Part shown: piece by piece, positions 63,986-64,000 of the stretch
Layout: each line of letters opens with the position of its first letter
How positions within the stretch are numbered: the stretch's first letter is position 1
Assembly (NCBI RefSeq): GCF_014137855.1
Contig: NZ_JACGWT010000001.1
Coordinates: 930,001-994,000, forward strand
DNA length: 64,000 bases
Direction of reading: 5' to 3'
DNA from: Microlunatus kandeliicorticis
GTDB lineage: Bacteria > Actinomycetota > Actinomycetes > Propionibacteriales > Propionibacteriaceae
Position numbers and translations under genes: made by a program
Notes under the pieces: generated by a model
The model's input: only the letters and a program-made list of their open reading frames with translations
Databases searched by the model: none
Told to the model about the DNA's origin: nothing

Positions 63986-64000
63986 CGCGCGGGACCACGA

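Overview
The window reads as chromosomal DNA of a high-GC actinobacterium (Actinomycetota). The evidence is a strong G/C bias at third codon positions, frequent GTG starts, a monomeric NADP isocitrate dehydrogenase divergent from malate dehydrogenase, a DUF3017 gene in the mdh neighbourhood, and many genes that appear to start leaderless (a TANNNT-like -10 box 6-7 nt before the start codon). The genus cannot be fixed from sequence alone. No tRNA, rRNA, CRISPR array, integrase, transposase or phage gene was seen.

Region A (1-19 kb) is an exopolysaccharide locus. A probable minus-strand operon runs from a CDP-glucose pyrophosphorylase (rfbF) through an NAD-dependent epimerase, an RmlC-like epimerase, a SAF-domain NAD oxidoreductase, a hexapeptide acetyltransferase and a Wzz-like chain-length protein to a Wzy-like polymerase. 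Around it lie two glycosyltransferases, the initiating polyprenyl-phosphate sugar transferase, an L-2-hydroxyglutarate oxidase-like protein, a CelD/BcsL-type acetyltransferase, a Wzx-like flippase with an unclassified glycosyltransferase candidate, and two paralogous GH26-like glycosidases. Together these resemble a Wzx/Wzy-type secreted polysaccharide pathway with an unusual CDP-sugar branch.

Region B (19-30 kb) is mostly housekeeping: DUF3017, two DUF4190-type membrane proteins (one with a Q/G/Y repeat tail), an S10 carboxypeptidase, mdh, icd, UDP-glucose dehydrogenase, a CorC/HlyC-type membrane protein and trpS. Region C (30-36.8 kb) is accessory: a palindromic element, a Na+/H+ antiporter fused to a UBP-type zinc finger, an APH-like phosphotransferase, a small membrane protein under a palindromic operator candidate, a GNAT-Nudix fusion and an M20 amidohydrolase. 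Region D (37-43.9 kb) is a nucleoside uptake and salvage operon (BMP lipoprotein, ABC ATPase, two permeases, cdd, add). Region E (43.9-47.4 kb) has a BenE-type transporter divergent from a PhoX-type phosphatase that carries a PHO-box-like array. Region F (47.6-56.7 kb) encodes two secreted Ig-like repeat proteins, one about 2,270 residues long. Region G (56.8-64 kb) has metG, two adjacent tandem-repeat arrays, a DUF2256/DUF3253 protein, a FUSC-family membrane protein and a secreted GH30 enzyme with a discoidin-like domain.

The strongest second-look items are the CDP-sugar module with the SAF oxidoreductase, the PHO-box array at phoX, the antiporter-zinc finger fusion, the giant Ig-repeat protein, the leaderless start architecture (including a four-codon upstream ORF) and the palindromic and tandem repeats.
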